Source: an uncultured Dorea sp.
GTDB lineage: Bacteria; Bacillota; Clostridia; Lachnospirales; Lachnospiraceae
Assembly (NCBI GenBank): GCA_948602995.1
Contig: CAPEBR010000001.1
Location: 124,001 to 188,000 of the forward strand
Direction of reading: 5' to 3'
Length of the DNA: 64,000 nt
Positions within the stretch are counted from its first letter, which is position 1. Every line of letters begins with the position of its first letter. Positions 1 to 7,474 of this stretch are shown piece by piece. Below the pieces are notes generated by a model, which saw only the letters and a list, made by a program, of their open reading frames with translations, searched no databases and had not been told where the DNA came from. The translations under genes were made by a program, and so were the position numbers.

Positions 1-80
1 TTATTCAAAAACATGGGGCAAAGCCCGCAATTCAATCCGCAGAGGGAAAATAACTGATTTTCTCGGTTAAACCCTTTCAT
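1..80 (-). CDS. DUF3795-like Cys-rich protein, 5' part only
   Basis: Only the first 26 codons lie in the window; the gene continues past the left edge. The ATG (complement of 78-80) has GGGAGTG a few bases upstream, a good ribosome-binding site. The translation contains LCGLNCGLCPMF, the cysteine-rich opening typical of DUF3795 proteins, which are thought to bind metal through such cysteines. It lies just downstream of the LysR gene on the same strand with an 18-base gap, so the two may be co-transcribed. Function is unknown. The call rests on a short N-terminal motif only. Confidence 0.6.
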   Translation of the reverse strand, partial: MKGFNRENQLFSLCGLNCGLCPMFLN

Positions 81-98
81 TCTGTCACTCCCTTTCCT

Positions 99-998
99 TC
101 AAAATACAGGAACGCCGTTAGCGGCAGGTTTTGCATGAATAAATTTCAGAATATTGTCATTGAGCGGCTGTATATCTTGATATAAAAAACCTATTTCACG
201 GGACGGAACAGGATTGGACAAGGTGATTTCCATCAGGCAGCCCGTTTCTAATTCCTGCTCTACAAACTGTTTCACAACGCAGGAGATTCCAAGCCCCATT
301 TTGGCAAATTCAATCAGCATATCCATCTCATTTACCTCAAGAATATGAAGGGGAATGATATTGTTTTTTGCATAGTAAGCATTAATATGCTTCCTGGATA
401 CATTATCTTTATCAAGGAGCATGATGTTCGCATATTCGAATATTTCATCATTCTGGCAGTCCCATTTCTCCCTATAAGCCGGCGTGCAGATAAAAATATA
501 CTTAATCATCCCCAGGGAATGATACATGAACCTTCCGGGGTTTGATGGCTTCACCACCAGCGCCAAATCAATGCTGCACTTCTCAATCATAACAAACGCT
601 TCTGCTGAAGACGTACATGTGATTGCCAGATCTGTATCAGGATATAAGCTCAAATATTCTTTCAGATAAGGCATGAGAAAATGTTTACACAACACATTGC
701 TGGCAGCTATTCGTAAATGCCCTGCATGAAAGGGAAACTTAAGACTTTTTTCCGTATCTGAAAGCATCTGAAACGCTTTTTTCGCACTATCGTACAATAA
801 TCTTCCGTTCTCTGTCAGCTCCACTCCCTTTGACTTTCTGACAAAAAGCGTGGTGTTAAGATTTTCTTCCAGTTTCTTTATTGTAATGCTCACTGCAGGC
901 TGGGAAATATACAGCGAAGCGGCCGCTTTGGATATGCTTTTATTTTCAGCAACAGAAAGAAATATCTTGTATTTTGTGAGATTATCAAATGTATTCAT
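99..998 (-). CDS. LysR-family transcriptional regulator
   Basis: A 299-residue LysR-type regulator. The N-terminal winged helix-turn-helix is clear (SKAAASLYISQPAVSITIKKLEE, about residues 20-42), followed by the linker helix and a LysR substrate-binding domain of normal length. I start it at the ATG complementary to 996-998, which reads MNTFDNLTKY and follows GGAGAAGCT; an in-frame ATG 14 codons upstream lacks a ribosome-binding site and adds non-family sequence. It is divergent from the methyltransferase at 1108, and the 109-base AT-rich gap carries that gene's promoter, so the usual inference is that it regulates the methyltransferase and itself. The ligand is unknown. Confidence 0.9.
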   Translation of the reverse strand: MNTFDNLTKYKIFLSVAENKSISKAAASLYISQPAVSITIKKLEENLNTTLFVRKSKGVELTENGRLLYDSAKKAFQMLSDTEKSLKFPFHAGHLRIAASNVLCKHFLMPYLKEYLSLYPDTDLAITCTSSAEAFVMIEKCSIDLALVVKPSNPGRFMYHSLGMIKYIFICTPAYREKWDCQNDEIFEYANIMLLDKDNVSRKHINAYYAKNNIIPLHILEVNEMDMLIEFAKMGLGISCVVKQFVEQELETGCLMEITLSNPVPSREIGFLYQDIQPLNDNILKFIHAKPAANGVPVF

Positions 999-1044
999 AG
1001 CTTCTCCATAATTATAATTTATACATTTTATAAAAATCATATAT

Positions 1045-1073
1045 TTGAACTATATCATATAGAGAAGTATAAT
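1045..1073 (+). promoter_or_regulatory. Sigma-A promoter of the methyltransferase gene
   Basis: TTGAAC (1045-1050) and TATAAT (1068-1073) are separated by 17 bases, about 35 bases upstream of the methyltransferase start. The promoter lies in the divergent gap with the LysR gene, in a very AT-rich stretch suited to LysR binding. Confidence 0.65.
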
Positions 1074-1107
1074 GCAATAAAACATATTAATGTAAAGGAG
1101 GTTTTGC

Positions 1108-1887
1108 ATGAATACATTTGAGTTTGACGGCGAAAAATACAAAACTGCTTCAAAACACCAAAAAGAATGGGGAAATGACCTGATTTCAGAATTTTCGTTC
1201 AAAGGAAATGAAACTATATTGGATCTTGGATGCGGAGACGGGATTCTGACGGAGCGATTAGCACGATCTGTGCCGAGGGGAAAGGTGCTGGGAATAGACG
1301 CTTCCCTTCACATGATCGAGACTGCCAAAATGATCCATAGAAATAATCTGACATTTATACATATGGACATAAACAAGATGAATTTCGAGAAGGAATTTAA
1401 CCTTATTTTTTCTAATGCAGCCTTACATTGGGTGAAAGACCATAGACGGCTTTTAAAGAATGCACATAAAGCGTTAAAAGCAAACGGGAAAATACTGTGG
1501 GATTTTGGAGGCATCGGTAATTGTGCCAATTTTATCAGCGTGATTCAAAGAATTATGGCGGAACGTCCGTATGCAGAATATTTTAAAGAATATGAATGGC
1601 CTTGGTTTATGCCATCCAAAAAACAGTATACGAAATTTCTTTCAGCGGTTGGATTTTCCTCCTGTACTATCATGGAACTAAATAGAGACAGATATTTTCC
1701 CAGCGCTTCAGATATAATCCGTTGGATTGACCAGCCCTGCCTTGTACCGTTTCTTAATCAGGTTCCGCAGCAATTAAAGGCGGTTTTCCGCCATAGGGTA
1801 ATCGAAGAAATATTTAAAAAAACACAGATGCCGGATGGAACTTATTTTGAAACGTTTTGCAGAATCAGAATATATGCGGAGAAATAA
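1108..1887 (+). CDS. Class I SAM-dependent methyltransferase (trans-aconitate methyltransferase-like)
   Basis: A 259-residue SAM-dependent methyltransferase. Motif I is TILDLGCGDGILTERLA (about residues 35-51), the acidic end of strand 2 is GIDASLHMI, and motif IV/post-IV is FNLIFSNAALHWVKDH. The overall pattern, including ALHW, resembles trans-aconitate 2-methyltransferase (Tam) and related small-molecule methyltransferases. The ATG follows AAAGGAGG. It is the only plus-strand gene in the first 18 kb and is divergent from a LysR regulator. The substrate cannot be told from sequence; a Tam-type carboxylate is the best guess. Confidence 0.85.
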   Translation: MNTFEFDGEKYKTASKHQKEWGNDLISEFSFKGNETILDLGCGDGILTERLARSVPRGKVLGIDASLHMIETAKMIHRNNLTFIHMDINKMNFEKEFNLIFSNAALHWVKDHRRLLKNAHKALKANGKILWDFGGIGNCANFISVIQRIMAERPYAEYFKEYEWPWFMPSKKQYTKFLSAVGFSSCTIMELNRDRYFPSASDIIRWIDQPCLVPFLNQVPQQLKAVFRHRVIEEIFKKTQMPDGTYFETFCRIRIYAEK

Positions 1888-1900
1888 AGGAGGAAATAAT

Positions 1901-2034
1901 TTGCCGTTTCCAAATGCGCAAATCAGATCAAAGAATTCCGCTGCCGCTTTGCTGACGGAGAACCGTTGCTGTTTGATAAGATTCACACCGCATTTACCTA
2001 TCCGAATAGAGGAAATTGGTCTGCGAACGATTAG
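1901..2034 (+). pseudogene. Possible small gene remnant downstream of the methyltransferase
   Basis: A strong AAAGGAGG site at 1887-1894, right after the methyltransferase stop, precedes a TTG at 1901, but that frame does not read like protein. A neighbouring frame does, from about 1900 to the TAG at 2032-2034 (IKEFRCRFADGEPLLFDK, then HTAFTYPNRG). This suggests a short gene that lost its frame by an indel near its start. I do not recognise the family. It may be an ordinary spacer. Confidence 0.25.
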
Positions 2035-2052
2035 GTTCGTTAGACCAATTTC
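2012..2052. terminator. Inverted repeat, possible terminator after the methyltransferase
   Basis: GAAATTGGTCTGCGAAC (2012-2028) and GTTCGTTAGACCAATTTC (2035-2052) form a long stem with a single bulge and a 6-base loop. No T-run follows on either strand, so it is a hairpin of uncertain function rather than a classical rho-independent terminator. The rest of 2053-2202 shows nothing I can name. Confidence 0.4.
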
Positions 2053-2202
2053 TGTAAGATACTTTATAGGTATTTCTTTTGTGAAAAACCGGGATCTGCC
2101 ATATCATAAAGTAAGAATACGCCTTCTGCGTCAGCATACCAGGTATAACAGATTGCCCCGGATAACCAATGGCTGTACTTCCTCACGGGCCTGGATATTT
2201 AC

Positions 2203-3126
2203 CTAATTCCATATTGATCTCTGCCTTTTTTGTACATGTTCCAGAATCCGCAGATAATGATTTGCTTCACGGAGCACATGGTCAGCCAAAAGTGGAAGGA
2301 TGATAGAACGGATCTGACAGCCTGTAATCCCTTCTGTCCCTGCTGTCTTAAACTTCTGATACTTCTTTGTTGTCTGTAAGGTCTGCGCAGTTAATGCATC
2401 CGCCGCCTTCCGATCCTGCTTTCTTGCCTCTTCTAAAAGGCGGCAGTAGTCTTCTGCAAATCCATCTGCTGTTTCGATCAGCTCACATTCTGTCGGATCC
2501 AGCAGCCCCCGGATGAACTGGGCATGTTCCATCATGATCTGATTCCAGAATATCTCCTGGTTTCTTAGATCAGGTATATAGATCCTGCCTCTCTTTTCCA
2601 GCTCTGACAAAATCTGCTGGTACAGTTTTGCCTCCCTCAGAATGTGCTCGATCAGCAGTGGGTAGTTAGTCGTATAAAGACTACACCGTGTCATTTTATT
2701 CAGAATCTCTTCCTTAAACGCAATCAGTCCGTTCAGGCTTTTTAGCATCTGCCGGTTAAGCATTCTTATATGCTGAACCATTTCCCTGTTTACCATAACG
2801 CAGTTTCCGGCACGAAGCCGTTCTTCTGCCTCAGTAATCTTAACGTCAATAGGGATTCCTGCCAGTTTTTTGGTCTGGCATTCTACGCTTTGTGTAAATT
2901 CCGTTACAACCTCCCCGGAGTGCAAAACGGATTCGCTTACAATGCCGTCTGCAAGCATTACCGTCCTTCTAAGCCCCTCTTCAAATTCCGCGCGGAACTG
3001 ATCTGCACGCTGTATCATTTCCGTTTCCTTCGCCGGATACCCTGCGAGCAGGAATAGAGAATGTTCTTTCATGATCCTTCCGAAAAAAAGATGTGTTTCT
3101 AATGAGAAAGTTACATATTCTTTCAT
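2203..3126 (-). CDS. DUF2935 domain protein
   Basis: A 307-residue all-helical protein of the DUF2935 family. It has two similar four-helix halves, each with His/Glu residues spaced as in a ferritin-like metal site: FGRIMKEHSLFLLAG near residue 15 with YPLLIEHILREAK, and FWNQIMMEHAQFIRG near residue 200 with LPLLADHVLREANHYLRILE. The family is known in Bacilli and Clostridia; its biochemical role is not established. The start is the ATG at 3126, behind a weak AAGGTATG. It lies downstream of the DUF5688 gene across a 190-base gap that holds a TPP-riboswitch-like sequence and a hairpin, so it may be expressed on its own. Confidence 0.85.
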   Translation of the reverse strand: MKEYVTFSLETHLFFGRIMKEHSLFLLAGYPAKETEMIQRADQFRAEFEEGLRRTVMLADGIVSESVLHSGEVVTEFTQSVECQTKKLAGIPIDVKITEAEERLRAGNCVMVNREMVQHIRMLNRQMLKSLNGLIAFKEEILNKMTRCSLYTTNYPLLIEHILREAKLYQQILSELEKRGRIYIPDLRNQEIFWNQIMMEHAQFIRGLLDPTECELIETADGFAEDYCRLLEEARKQDRKAADALTAQTLQTTKKYQKFKTAGTEGITGCQIRSIILPLLADHVLREANHYLRILEHVQKRQRSIWN

Positions 3127-3195
3127 ATCTTGACATACCTTTATAACTTACATTTCTTTCTACTATATGCAGAAGATTTCTAAAAGGAACTAAAT

Positions 3196-3221
3196 CTGTC
3201 CCGCCAAAACAGACAGGACAG
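3196..3221 (-). terminator. Hairpin between the TPP-like element and DUF2935
   Basis: On the minus strand CTGTCC and GGGACAG form a 6-7 bp stem with a 13-base loop, followed by ATTTAG. It sits where the expression platform of a riboswitch would be. The T-run is weak, so termination is uncertain. Confidence 0.35.
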
Positions 3222-3312
3222 ACCGTGCTCCGGCGGCATTATCCGCATCAGGTCCAAGGGTCGAAGGTCAAACGTGATTCAGGAGTGAGTCCCCCCCGCT
3301 CCTGGATCACTG
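3221..3312 (-). ncRNA. TPP riboswitch-like sequence, probably decayed
   Basis: On the minus strand, 3262 to 3225 reads GACCCTTGGACCTGAT, GCGGATAATGCC, GCCGGAGCAC. This matches the conserved 3' half of the thiamine pyrophosphate (THI-box) aptamer, with its ACCUGAU and GGAUAAUGCC blocks. The 5' half is only partly recognisable: a G-run, then CTCCTGAATCAC where CUGAGA is expected, and no clear P1 partner for the 3' end. A terminator-like hairpin follows, then the DUF2935 gene, which has no known thiamine link. I read it as a relic or divergent TPP riboswitch. Confidence 0.45.
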
Positions 3313-3320
3313 ACACTGTT

Positions 3321-4196
3321 TTACAGGGAAAGACTTCCTTTCATACGGTCAAAATAATATGCCTGATTGGACAGTACCTCTTCTTTCTCCACCTGGGTTG
3401 CATTAATGTCTGTGACCATGGCACTTAAGGCTCTCCTGTCAGGGGCTGCACTCTCCCGTATGATAATCATCTCATGCACACTGCTTGGAAGCACATAATA
3501 GTCTTCTCCCAGATATTCTCCAATCTCACACAGGCATCCTGGATAGAGCACTGCTGCCGCTCCAAAGCTTCTGAGATGATTGCTGAGCACATAGAGAGCG
3601 TCCTCTCCGCCTGTATCCTCTATATTCGTAAGCTCCGCGATCACAGAACTCATCGCCCTGAATTCAGACGGGAACAGATGGCAGGTATTCTTACATGCCT
3701 GCTCGTACACCTGCTCCTTCTTAACATTCCAGAGCCCCAGATGCTCAAGCTTAACAGGCATCGTAGCTGTCCCATAGTCACTGGCCTCCACAAGTACATA
3801 AAATACAATAGCAAGATCAAGATACATCACATAAGGCATGTCCTGAAGCATCAGCTCGTTTTCCTCCTTGTTAATCAGGCGGTAAATGATCCGATCCCTG
3901 ACTTCACTGTAATTACGGATGATTCCCTCCTTCCACGGCTCTCTGAAACGGATCTTTCCATACAGGATCAGGATTTCTTTTGTGATCAGGTCAATCGTCT
4001 CCCCAAACTGGAACTGCCTGTAGTATTCCTCCAGGTAAATGGTCGGGGAAATATTACTTCCCTGTTCACTAAAGAGAATCCCCTTGCGCACAGTTCCATT
4101 ATACTTCCTTGCCGTGTAAATACTCACACAGACACGCTCCTTAAGCTCCTCTTTTACCTTCTTTTCCACCATCTGCACAAACTGGCAATATGTCAT
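3321..4196 (-). CDS. DUF5688 family protein
   Basis: A 291-residue soluble protein of the DUF5688 type, a family common in Lachnospiraceae with no known function. Family features are the N-terminal helix FVQMVEKKVKEEL, the GILF and YLEEYY segments, and the C-terminal YYVLPSSVHEMIII strand-helix unit. There is no signal peptide or membrane segment. The ATG follows GGAGG at good spacing. It stands alone between the efp terminator and the TPP-like leader. DUF5688 genes often occur in several copies per genome; only one is in this window. Confidence 0.8.
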   Translation of the reverse strand: MTYCQFVQMVEKKVKEELKERVCVSIYTARKYNGTVRKGILFSEQGSNISPTIYLEEYYRQFQFGETIDLITKEILILYGKIRFREPWKEGIIRNYSEVRDRIIYRLINKEENELMLQDMPYVMYLDLAIVFYVLVEASDYGTATMPVKLEHLGLWNVKKEQVYEQACKNTCHLFPSEFRAMSSVIAELTNIEDTGGEDALYVLSNHLRSFGAAAVLYPGCLCEIGEYLGEDYYVLPSSVHEMIIIRESAAPDRRALSAMVTDINATQVEKEEVLSNQAYYFDRMKGSLSL

Positions 4197-4257
4197 AATC
4201 CTCCTCTCTGCAGACAGCCTTATTTTTATGTTTCAAATATTATGGTATATGCATTAT

Positions 4258-4289
4258 AAAAAAGCCCTGCATAAAATGCAAGGCTTTTT
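4258..4289. terminator. Rho-independent terminator (efp end)
   Basis: AAAAAAGCC...TGCAT and ATGCA...GGCTTTTT form a near-perfect stem with a 3-4-base loop and a T-run on the minus strand. It sits downstream of efp and upstream of DUF5688, and could act in both directions because A- and T-runs flank it. Confidence 0.75.
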
Positions 4290-4321
4290 CCCTTATGTTT
4301 TCCTTATGTTTTCCTTATGGA

Positions 4322-4355
4322 GTTACTGTCCACAGGCACGCCTGTAAACAGTAGC
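4322..4355. repeat. Short GTTACTGT-type hairpin repeat
   Basis: GTTACTGT...ACAGGC and GCCTGT...ACAGTAGC form a compact 34-base hairpin behind efp. Its ends resemble the GTTACTGTTCAC...GTAAC elements at 25782 and 50376, so it may be a minimal member of that family. Confidence 0.45.
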
Positions 4356-4385
4356 CTTATAGGGTAAAATTCAGAAATCTGCCGC

Positions 4386-4943
4386 CTATGCCCTGGACAG
4401 GTATTCGCCGGAGCGGGTGTCAATCTTAATCTTCTCGCCCTGCTCTACAAATAGCGGAACCATAACCTGTGCTCCTGTCTCTACAATCGCCGGCTTTGTA
4501 GCGCCTGTTGCTGTATTACCTTTTACACCGGGCTCGGATTCTGTGATCTCAAGCTCTACAGTAAACGGAGGCTCAATGGAAAATACTTTGCCCTGGTAAG
4601 ACTTCATCGTAACCATCTCATTCTCCTTCACAAACTTGAGAGAATCGCCCACATCATCCTTACCGACCGGTGTCTGCTCAAAGGATTCCATATCCATGAA
4701 GTAATACAGATCTCCATCATTATACAGATACTGAACTTCCTTTCTCTCAATAAATGCCTTTTTCAGCACATCCTTAGATGGGTTGAAGGTTCTCTCAACC
4801 ACGCCTCCATTAATTACATCCTTAAGCTTCGTACGAACAAATGCGGATCCCTTTCCCGGTTTTACATGTAAAAACTCCAGGCACTCGTATACCTTCCCGT
4901 CAATCTCGTACGTGGTACCTTTTTCAATATAAGCATCTGCCAT
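4386..4943 (-). CDS. efp: Elongation factor P
   Basis: A 185-residue EF-P with the usual KOW-like N-terminal domain and two OB folds. EF-P enters the ribosomal E site and speeds peptide-bond formation at proline runs. The loop that carries the modified lysine is present (HVKPGKGSAF, Lys31), and the C-terminal signature region VMVPLFVEQGEKIKIDTRSGEY is intact. The N-terminus (MADAYIEKGTTYEIDG) differs from the common MISxxDFRxG opening but is full length. The ATG follows AAGGAGG. It is a single gene with its own terminator, downstream of aroD. The type of lysine modification cannot be told from here. Confidence 0.96.
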   Translation of the reverse strand: MADAYIEKGTTYEIDGKVYECLEFLHVKPGKGSAFVRTKLKDVINGGVVERTFNPSKDVLKKAFIERKEVQYLYNDGDLYYFMDMESFEQTPVGKDDVGDSLKFVKENEMVTMKSYQGKVFSIEPPFTVELEITESEPGVKGNTATGATKPAIVETGAQVMVPLFVEQGEKIKIDTRSGEYLSRA

Positions 4944-5057
4944 TATATAAATCCTCCTTAACCGCGCCCGGATAGCGCTTAATACGTTCTTCTGCCTTTT
5001 CCATTCTATAATAAAACAGAAGTATTTTCAACTAAATTTTTCGATTATTCTCATTTT

Positions 5058-5840
5058 TCAGCCCTGAATAGAAGCCGTCATATCTGTTCCATGAATCAGT
5101 TCCAGCACATCCTTTAATTTTTCGGCTCTTATCTGTCCTGGCGCGGAAGCTTTTCCCACTGCCCCGAAGGTAACTGCCGACCCAAACACCTCGCCGCAAA
5201 GACGGCTGAGCACACCGGTTTGAGACATGGACATGGTAATAAGAGGACGGTCCGCATAGGTACATCTCATCTCCTCCGTTGCCTCAAGAAGAATAAGCAC
5301 GTCTCTGGTACTCCCAGGCATTACCGCAATCTTCAGAATGTCAGCACCCAGTTTCTGCATCCTGCGAAGCCTTGACACAATCTCATCCTTTTCCGGCGTT
5401 TTATCAAAATCATGATTCGACAGCACAACCTTAACTCCAAGGCGGTGTGCCTCTTCTATCAGTTCTTGTACAGTCTCGTCTCCGGAAAATAACTCCACAT
5501 CCGCCAGGTCAATGTATCCTGAGGCGATCACCGCCTTATTAACCTTCATATAGCCCTCCACATCAATGTCCCTTTCTCCTCCTTCCCCTTTTGTACGGAA
5601 GGTAAATAGAATGGGCATTTCCTCCAGAGTCTCCCGCAGACATCTCAGAACCTCTCTGACCTTCTGAACGTCAAATATGTCCTCATACCAGTCGGCGCGC
5701 CATTCTGCCATATCAGCAGGCTTACTAGAAATCATCCCCGCCTCCTCTATAATCTCCTCTCTTGTCGTACCCGTTATCGGGACACAGATCTTCGGAATTC
5801 CTTCCCCGATTCTGACGTCTCTGACTACAACAGGATTCAT
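5058..5840 (-). CDS. aroD: 3-dehydroquinate dehydratase, type I
   Basis: A 260-residue type I dehydroquinase, the third step of the shikimate pathway (3-dehydroquinate to 3-dehydroshikimate). The TIM-barrel family residues are visible: MAEWRADWYED, the catalytic His in VLSNHDFDKTP, the Schiff-base Lys in ADILKIAVMP, and TMSMSQTGVLSRL for substrate binding. Family length is about 250. I start at the ATG at 5840 (MNPVVVRDVRIGEG), which matches the family N-terminus and follows a G-rich GGGGGGAAG site; an ATG 16 codons upstream starts next to the 80-bp repeat. Downstream of yqeG, probably same transcript. Confidence 0.95.
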   Translation of the reverse strand: MNPVVVRDVRIGEGIPKICVPITGTTREEIIEEAGMISSKPADMAEWRADWYEDIFDVQKVREVLRCLRETLEEMPILFTFRTKGEGGERDIDVEGYMKVNKAVIASGYIDLADVELFSGDETVQELIEEAHRLGVKVVLSNHDFDKTPEKDEIVSRLRRMQKLGADILKIAVMPGSTRDVLILLEATEEMRCTYADRPLITMSMSQTGVLSRLCGEVFGSAVTFGAVGKASAPGQIRAEKLKDVLELIHGTDMTASIQG

Positions 5841-5885
5841 ATCAGCTTCCCCCCGTCCTTCCTGTCTGAATGCATATATGCTACG

Positions 5886-5965
5886 CACAGCCGCATAAGG
5901 AAATATGCCGCTTTGCGGCTGCGGCTTTTGCGATACTCACGGCAGATTTCATCGGCCGTGAGTAT
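5886..5965. repeat. 80-bp two-hairpin repeat, copy 1
   Basis: This sequence matches 7249-7327 with only a few differences. It contains two inverted repeats: AGCCGCA...TGCGGCT, and ATACTCACGGC...GCCGTGAGTAT (11-bp perfect arms). It lies between aroD and yqeG, and the yqeG stop codon (5949) falls inside the second hairpin. Both copies have the same orientation and bracket the yqeG-amidase pair. Confidence 0.75.
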
Positions 5966-6452
5966 AAAAATAAAGAACGATCCGTTCAAGATACCTTTTT
6001 AACACAATCTGTATCTCCTCCTTCGGATAAATAGGTCTTACCAGAATGCTTTTTATACCAGAACGCTTTGCTCCCCATACATCCGTAAACAGCTGGTCGC
6101 CTATAAAGAGGGTGGTCTTCTGGTCTGTCCCCATCAGCTCCATGGCCCTTTTATAGTTCTTCACAGACGGCTTATGGGCATTGAATATGTACCGGCTCCC
6201 CACCTGATCCGCAAAAGGCTTTACCCTGGGCTCCTGGTTATTTGATATCAGACAGGTATCAAATCCGGCTGTCCGAAGCCGTTCAAATAACCGGACAGCA
6301 CGCCCATCAGCCGGAGCTCCATGGGGAACAAGTGTATTATCAATGTCAAAAATAATCCCTCTGTATCCTTTTCTGTACAGTTTTTCATAATCAATTACAT
6401 AGGAGGACGCCACAAAGGCATCCGGATAAAATGTACGAAACAGATCTATCAA
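5949..6452 (-). CDS. yqeG: YqeG family HAD IIIA-type phosphatase
   Basis: A 167-residue YqeG-type HAD phosphatase. Motif I is GIIFDIDNTLVPHG (catalytic Asp about residue 36), motif II is CLISNNQE, the lysine motif is in FNAHKPSVKNY, and motif III is TTLFIGDQLFTDVWGAKRSG. Homologues include mitochondrial PTPMT-like phosphatidylglycerophosphate phosphatases and Bacillus YqeG, whose substrate is not firmly known. The start ATG overlaps the amidase stop by 4 bases (ATGA), so the two are translationally coupled. The last residues (YTHGR) and the stop codon are encoded inside repeat copy 1, so the C-terminus may have been altered by its insertion. Confidence 0.9.
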   Translation of the reverse strand: MIDLFRTFYPDAFVASSYVIDYEKLYRKGYRGIIFDIDNTLVPHGAPADGRAVRLFERLRTAGFDTCLISNNQEPRVKPFADQVGSRYIFNAHKPSVKNYKRAMELMGTDQKTTLFIGDQLFTDVWGAKRSGIKSILVRPIYPKEEIQIVLKRYLERIVLYFYTHGR

Positions 6453-7156
6453 GCTTTGTCCCTCCCGTCCTGCGGTGTATTTTTTATCGCTGCCTTAATA
6501 TCCTTGCGAAACCGTTTCCACGCTTTTTTATCTTCCACAAAATACTTTGGGCAGTTCTTCCCCGTCACATCATAATGACGGATTACCTCCTCCTCACTGA
6601 GATCAAACTTCAGGCAGAGCCATGCACAAAGCTGAACCATGGAACGATATGTCTCCTCTGTAAACTTCCCACTCTCATCCGGATGACAGCATTCAATGGA
6701 TACAGTGTCAATATTGCGTGAATTGGATGCATACGCCACCTCCCAGGTCGGCACACATTGTACGATCTCCCCTTCAATCCCGATAATAAAGTTGCTGCTT
6801 GCCTCCGTTATATGGGTATCCTTAAGCCCTTCAAAATAATTCCGGTTATCAATCGCCGTTGAACCGGGATTTGCCGTATAATGCACGACAATCCCCGTAA
6901 TCTTCTCTGTCTCTGTTCCAGGTCTCGAATATTCATTTACCGTAAGAAGTTGTACGTCAATTTCAGGTTTGGAGGCATCAATATCCTTTCCCTCCATCTC
7001 ATAATATTTCCTTGTAAACCATCCCGGCTTCACCTTTTTTGTAATTCCCAGAAATACTGCCAGAACAATTAAGAAAATCAGGCCCAGCCACATATACCGC
7101 CGGACCCGTTTCATTCTCTGTATATCAGATATCTTTTTCTTCCGTCCTTTTTTCAT
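6449..7156 (-). CDS. Membrane-anchored N-acetylmuramoyl-L-alanine amidase (Amidase_2)
   Basis: A 235-residue protein with a basic N-terminus (MKKGRKKK), one membrane segment (about residues 22-40, MWLGLIFLIVLAVFLGI) and an outside amidase_2/PGRP domain. Zinc ligands are visible: His in GIVVHYTANPG, His in EVIRHYDVTGKNCPKYF, and the Cys of GKNCPK; Glu/Tyr catalytic partners lie in VSIECCHPDESG. It should cut the MurNAc-L-Ala bond of peptidoglycan on the cell surface. The gene is coupled to yqeG by a 4-base overlap. The upstream region contains repeat copy 2, so its promoter may lie within or beyond the repeat. Confidence 0.88.
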   Translation of the reverse strand: MKKGRKKKISDIQRMKRVRRYMWLGLIFLIVLAVFLGITKKVKPGWFTRKYYEMEGKDIDASKPEIDVQLLTVNEYSRPGTETEKITGIVVHYTANPGSTAIDNRNYFEGLKDTHITEASSNFIIGIEGEIVQCVPTWEVAYASNSRNIDTVSIECCHPDESGKFTEETYRSMVQLCAWLCLKFDLSEEEVIRHYDVTGKNCPKYFVEDKKAWKRFRKDIKAAIKNTPQDGRDKA

Positions 7157-7474
7157 ATGTACTCACCATCATCTTATCCTTTTTACAGCTGCTCAGCGCC
7201 CCTGCCACGATTCTTTCTAATTACTGCCGCGCAGTATAACATGATGCACACAGCCGCATAAGGAAGTATGCCGCTTTGCGGCTGCGGCTGGCGTGATACT
7301 CACGGCAGAATCATCGGCTGTGAGCATATTTAATTCTAACACATCTGCCGGATAAAACCATGAAAAGCCATTTAAAAAATTATGAATATTTCCTTAAATA
7401 TGATGATGTATGCATCAAAGGGTATTTTACACCTCTGATACAGTTCACGCCTGCGCCATCCACTTATAGCCTCT
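7157..7474. other. Gap between guaB and the amidase gene
   Basis: 318 bases without a gene. It holds repeat copy 2 (7249-7327). The AT-rich stretch 7330-7420 has no clear terminator for guaB. I see no small reading frame with a ribosome-binding site. Confidence 0.5.
7249..7327. repeat. 80-bp two-hairpin repeat, copy 2
   Basis: Same order and near-identical sequence as 5886-5965: AGCCGCA...TGCGGCT followed by ATACTCACGGC...GCTGTGAGCAT. The second stem keeps its shape with weaker pairs. It lies upstream of the amidase gene. Confidence 0.75.

Noticed and set aside
1835..2206. 123-codon plus-strand frame overlapping the methyltransferase end
   Set aside because: The translation is Arg/Ile-rich without family features; a neighbouring frame is more protein-like, so at most a broken small gene is present.
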